Assembly (NCBI RefSeq): GCF_008704495.1
Contig: NZ_CP023699.1
Span: 4,774,001 to 4,838,000, forward strand
Direction: 5' to 3'
DNA from: Streptomyces kanamyceticus
GTDB lineage: Bacteria; Actinomycetota; Actinomycetes; Streptomycetales; Streptomycetaceae
DNA length: 64,000 bases
How positions within the stretch are numbered: position 1 is the stretch's first letter; each line of letters begins with the position of its first letter. The translations under genes were made by a program, and so were the position numbers. Of the stretch, positions 62,691 to 64,000 are shown one piece after another. The notes below the pieces were generated by a model that saw nothing but the letters and a program-made list of their open reading frames with translations, searched no databases and had not been told where the DNA came from.

Positions 62691-64000
62691 ATGCAACTCG
62701 CCGCGATCATCGTGTCGCTGGTCCTCATCGCAGTCGGCGTCGCGCTGTTCGGCCGAGCCATCCTGCAGATCTACCAGTTCATGCGGCTCGGCCAGAACGT
62801 GCCCGCCGGCACGCGGACCGACCAGCCCGCCCAGCGCACGCTCACCGTGGCCAAGGAATTCTTCGGCCACACGCGCATGAACAGGTGGGGCATCGTCGGT
62901 GTCGCGCACTGGTTCGTGGCGGTGGGCTTCTTCTCGCTGCTCCTGACGATCGTCAACGCCATCGGCCAGCTCTTCAAGGCCGACTGGATGCTGCCGATCA
63001 TCGGCGAATGGCCGCCGTACAACATGTTCGTCGAGTTCATCGGCACGATGACGGTGCTCGGCATCCTGGCGCTGATCGTGATCCGCCAGCTGAGCCGCCC
63101 CGACAAGCCGGGCCGCAAGTCCCGCTTCGCGGGCTCCAACTTCGGCCAGGCGTACTTCGTCGAGGCCGTCATCCTCATCGTCGGCGTCTGCATCTTCATG
63201 CTGCACGCCCTTGAGGGCGCCCAGCACCACGTGGACAGCTACGAGGCGTCGTTCTTCATCTCGTACCCGGTGATCTCCTGGCTCGGGGACATGGACGTCT
63301 CCACGCTCCAGAACCTCACGTACTTCTTCGCGGGCCTGAAGATCGCGACGTCCTTCATCTGGATGATCACGGTCGCCCTGAAGACCGACATGGGTGTGGC
63401 CTGGCACCGCTTCCTGGCCTTCCCGAACATCTGGTTCAAGCGCGACGCCGACGGCTCCACCACCCTCGGCGAGCTGCAGCCCATGACGTCCGGCGGCAAG
63501 CCGATCGACTGGGAGGACCCGGGCGAGGACGACACCTTCGGCGTGTCCCAGGTCGAGCAGTTCTCCTGGAAGGGCCTGCTCGACTTCTCCACGTGTACGG
63601 AATGTGGCCGCTGCCAGTCGCAGTGCCCCGCCTGGAACACCGGCAAGCCGCTCTCCCCGAAGCTCCTCATCATGTCCCTCCGGGACCACGCGCACGCGAA
63701 GGCCCCCTACCTGCTCGCCGGTGGCGGCAAGGACATGGAGGGCAACGAGAAGGCGACGGAGGAGCAGCTGAAGGACGTTCCGGCCGCCGCCATCGCGGAG
63801 GCCGAGCGCCCCCTCATCGGCACCGTCGAAGAGAACGGCGTCATCGACCCGGACGTCCTGTGGTCCTGCACCACCTGCGGCGCCTGTGTCGAGCAGTGCC
63901 CGGTCGACATCGAGCACATCGACCACATCGTCGACATGCGCCGCTACCAGGTGATGATCGAGTCCGCGTTCCCGTCCGAGGCGGGCACGATGCTCAAGAA
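62691..64000 (+). CDS. EtfD-like membrane Fe-S oxidoreductase (partial, C-terminus beyond the window edge)
   Basis: The visible 436 residues show about five to six membrane helices in an NarI/cytochrome-b-like part (IIVSLVLIAVGVALFGRAIL, IVGVAHWFVAVGFFSLLLTI, AVILIVGVCIFMLHALEGAQ). Two 4Fe-4S sites follow (CTECGRCQSQCPAW and CTTCGACVEQCPVD). A HdrD/CCG domain is expected beyond the edge. Mycobacterial Rv0338c (EtfD) of this type takes electrons from electron-transfer flavoprotein in beta-oxidation, and it also lies near dnaK. ATG at 62691 is behind GAGGAG. Confidence 0.9.
   Translation, partial: MQLAAIIVSLVLIAVGVALFGRAILQIYQFMRLGQNVPAGTRTDQPAQRTLTVAKEFFGHTRMNRWGIVGVAHWFVAVGFFSLLLTIVNAIGQLFKADWMLPIIGEWPPYNMFVEFIGTMTVLGILALIVIRQLSRPDKPGRKSRFAGSNFGQAYFVEAVILIVGVCIFMLHALEGAQHHVDSYEASFFISYPVISWLGDMDVSTLQNLTYFFAGLKIATSFIWMITVALKTDMGVAWHRFLAFPNIWFKRDADGSTTLGELQPMTSGGKPIDWEDPGEDDTFGVSQVEQFSWKGLLDFSTCTECGRCQSQCPAWNTGKPLSPKLLIMSLRDHAHAKAPYLLAGGGKDMEGNEKATEEQLKDVPAAAIAEAERPLIGTVEENGVIDPDVLWSCTTCGACVEQCPVDIEHIDHIVDMRRYQVMIESAFPSEAGTMLK

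Overview
The window is a 64 kb piece of a Streptomyces-type actinobacterial chromosome. GC content is very high, many starts are GTG or TTG, adjacent genes often overlap by ATGA, GTGA or TGATG, and XRE/DUF397 pairs and HspR/HAIR heat-shock control are present. From memory, gene order follows the conserved core of S. coelicolor from about SCO3613 (sigma factor, asd, ask) through recR, purA, CYP107U, kynurenine genes, fba, pyrE and clpB to hspR-dnaJ-grpE-dnaK (about SCO3671). No tRNA, rRNA, insertion sequence, prophage or CRISPR array was seen.

Layout. 1-5.8 kb, all minus strand: a SigE-family sigma factor cut by the window edge, ask-asd (aspartate pathway), a truncated haemoglobin, a DUF5063 protein, recR and ybaB. 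6.1-16.7 kb: a solo SLATT membrane protein, a giant GT2/GT-C glycosyltransferase fusion with a GntR regulator, a class III aminotransferase, an OmpR-type two-component pair, and a VTC-domain/DUF4956 pair. 16.7-24.5 kb: a PfpI/MarR operon behind a 9 x 12 bp tandem array and twin palindromes, a small secreted protein, a transmembrane Ser/Thr kinase next to a membrane-anchored PstS-like protein, purA, and a degenerate diacylglycerol-kinase-like protein. 24.5-36.7 kb: a 30 bp tandem array, a GbsR-type regulator divergent from an ABC exporter, a CYP107U-like P450, a DesK/NarL-type two-component pair, a kynurenine pathway set (TDO, putative formamidase, kynureninase), a CGNR regulator and an OYE flavoprotein. 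36.8-49.6 kb: mostly housekeeping genes (DUF3151, fba, pyrE, aldose epimerase, spermidine synthase, aminotransferase, GT-C mannosyltransferase, YbjN, clpB).

49.7-57.9 kb is the accessory-looking part. Three paralogous regulators with LuxR-like C-termini (51.1-54.2 kb) are divergent from a translationally coupled pair. One member of the pair is a 98-aa protein with a signal-like N-terminus and three DIVW repeats spaced exactly 10 residues apart. The other is a 121-aa protein that looks like a shrunken Rieske domain without its metal ligands. I regard this as the best candidate for an undescribed peptide-centred system. A whiJ-like set follows (ATPase, XRE/DUF5753 regulator, two DUF397 proteins).

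58-62.3 kb is the dnaK-grpE-dnaJ-hspR operon, with two HAIR operators upstream of dnaK and a third upstream of clpB, so the HspR circuit lies inside the window. The right edge holds most of an EtfD-like Fe-S oxidoreductase.

Two repeat themes recur. One identical 19-nt sequence occurs six times in intergenic regions, often at terminators. Short tandem repeats begin at the stop codon of at least five unrelated genes.
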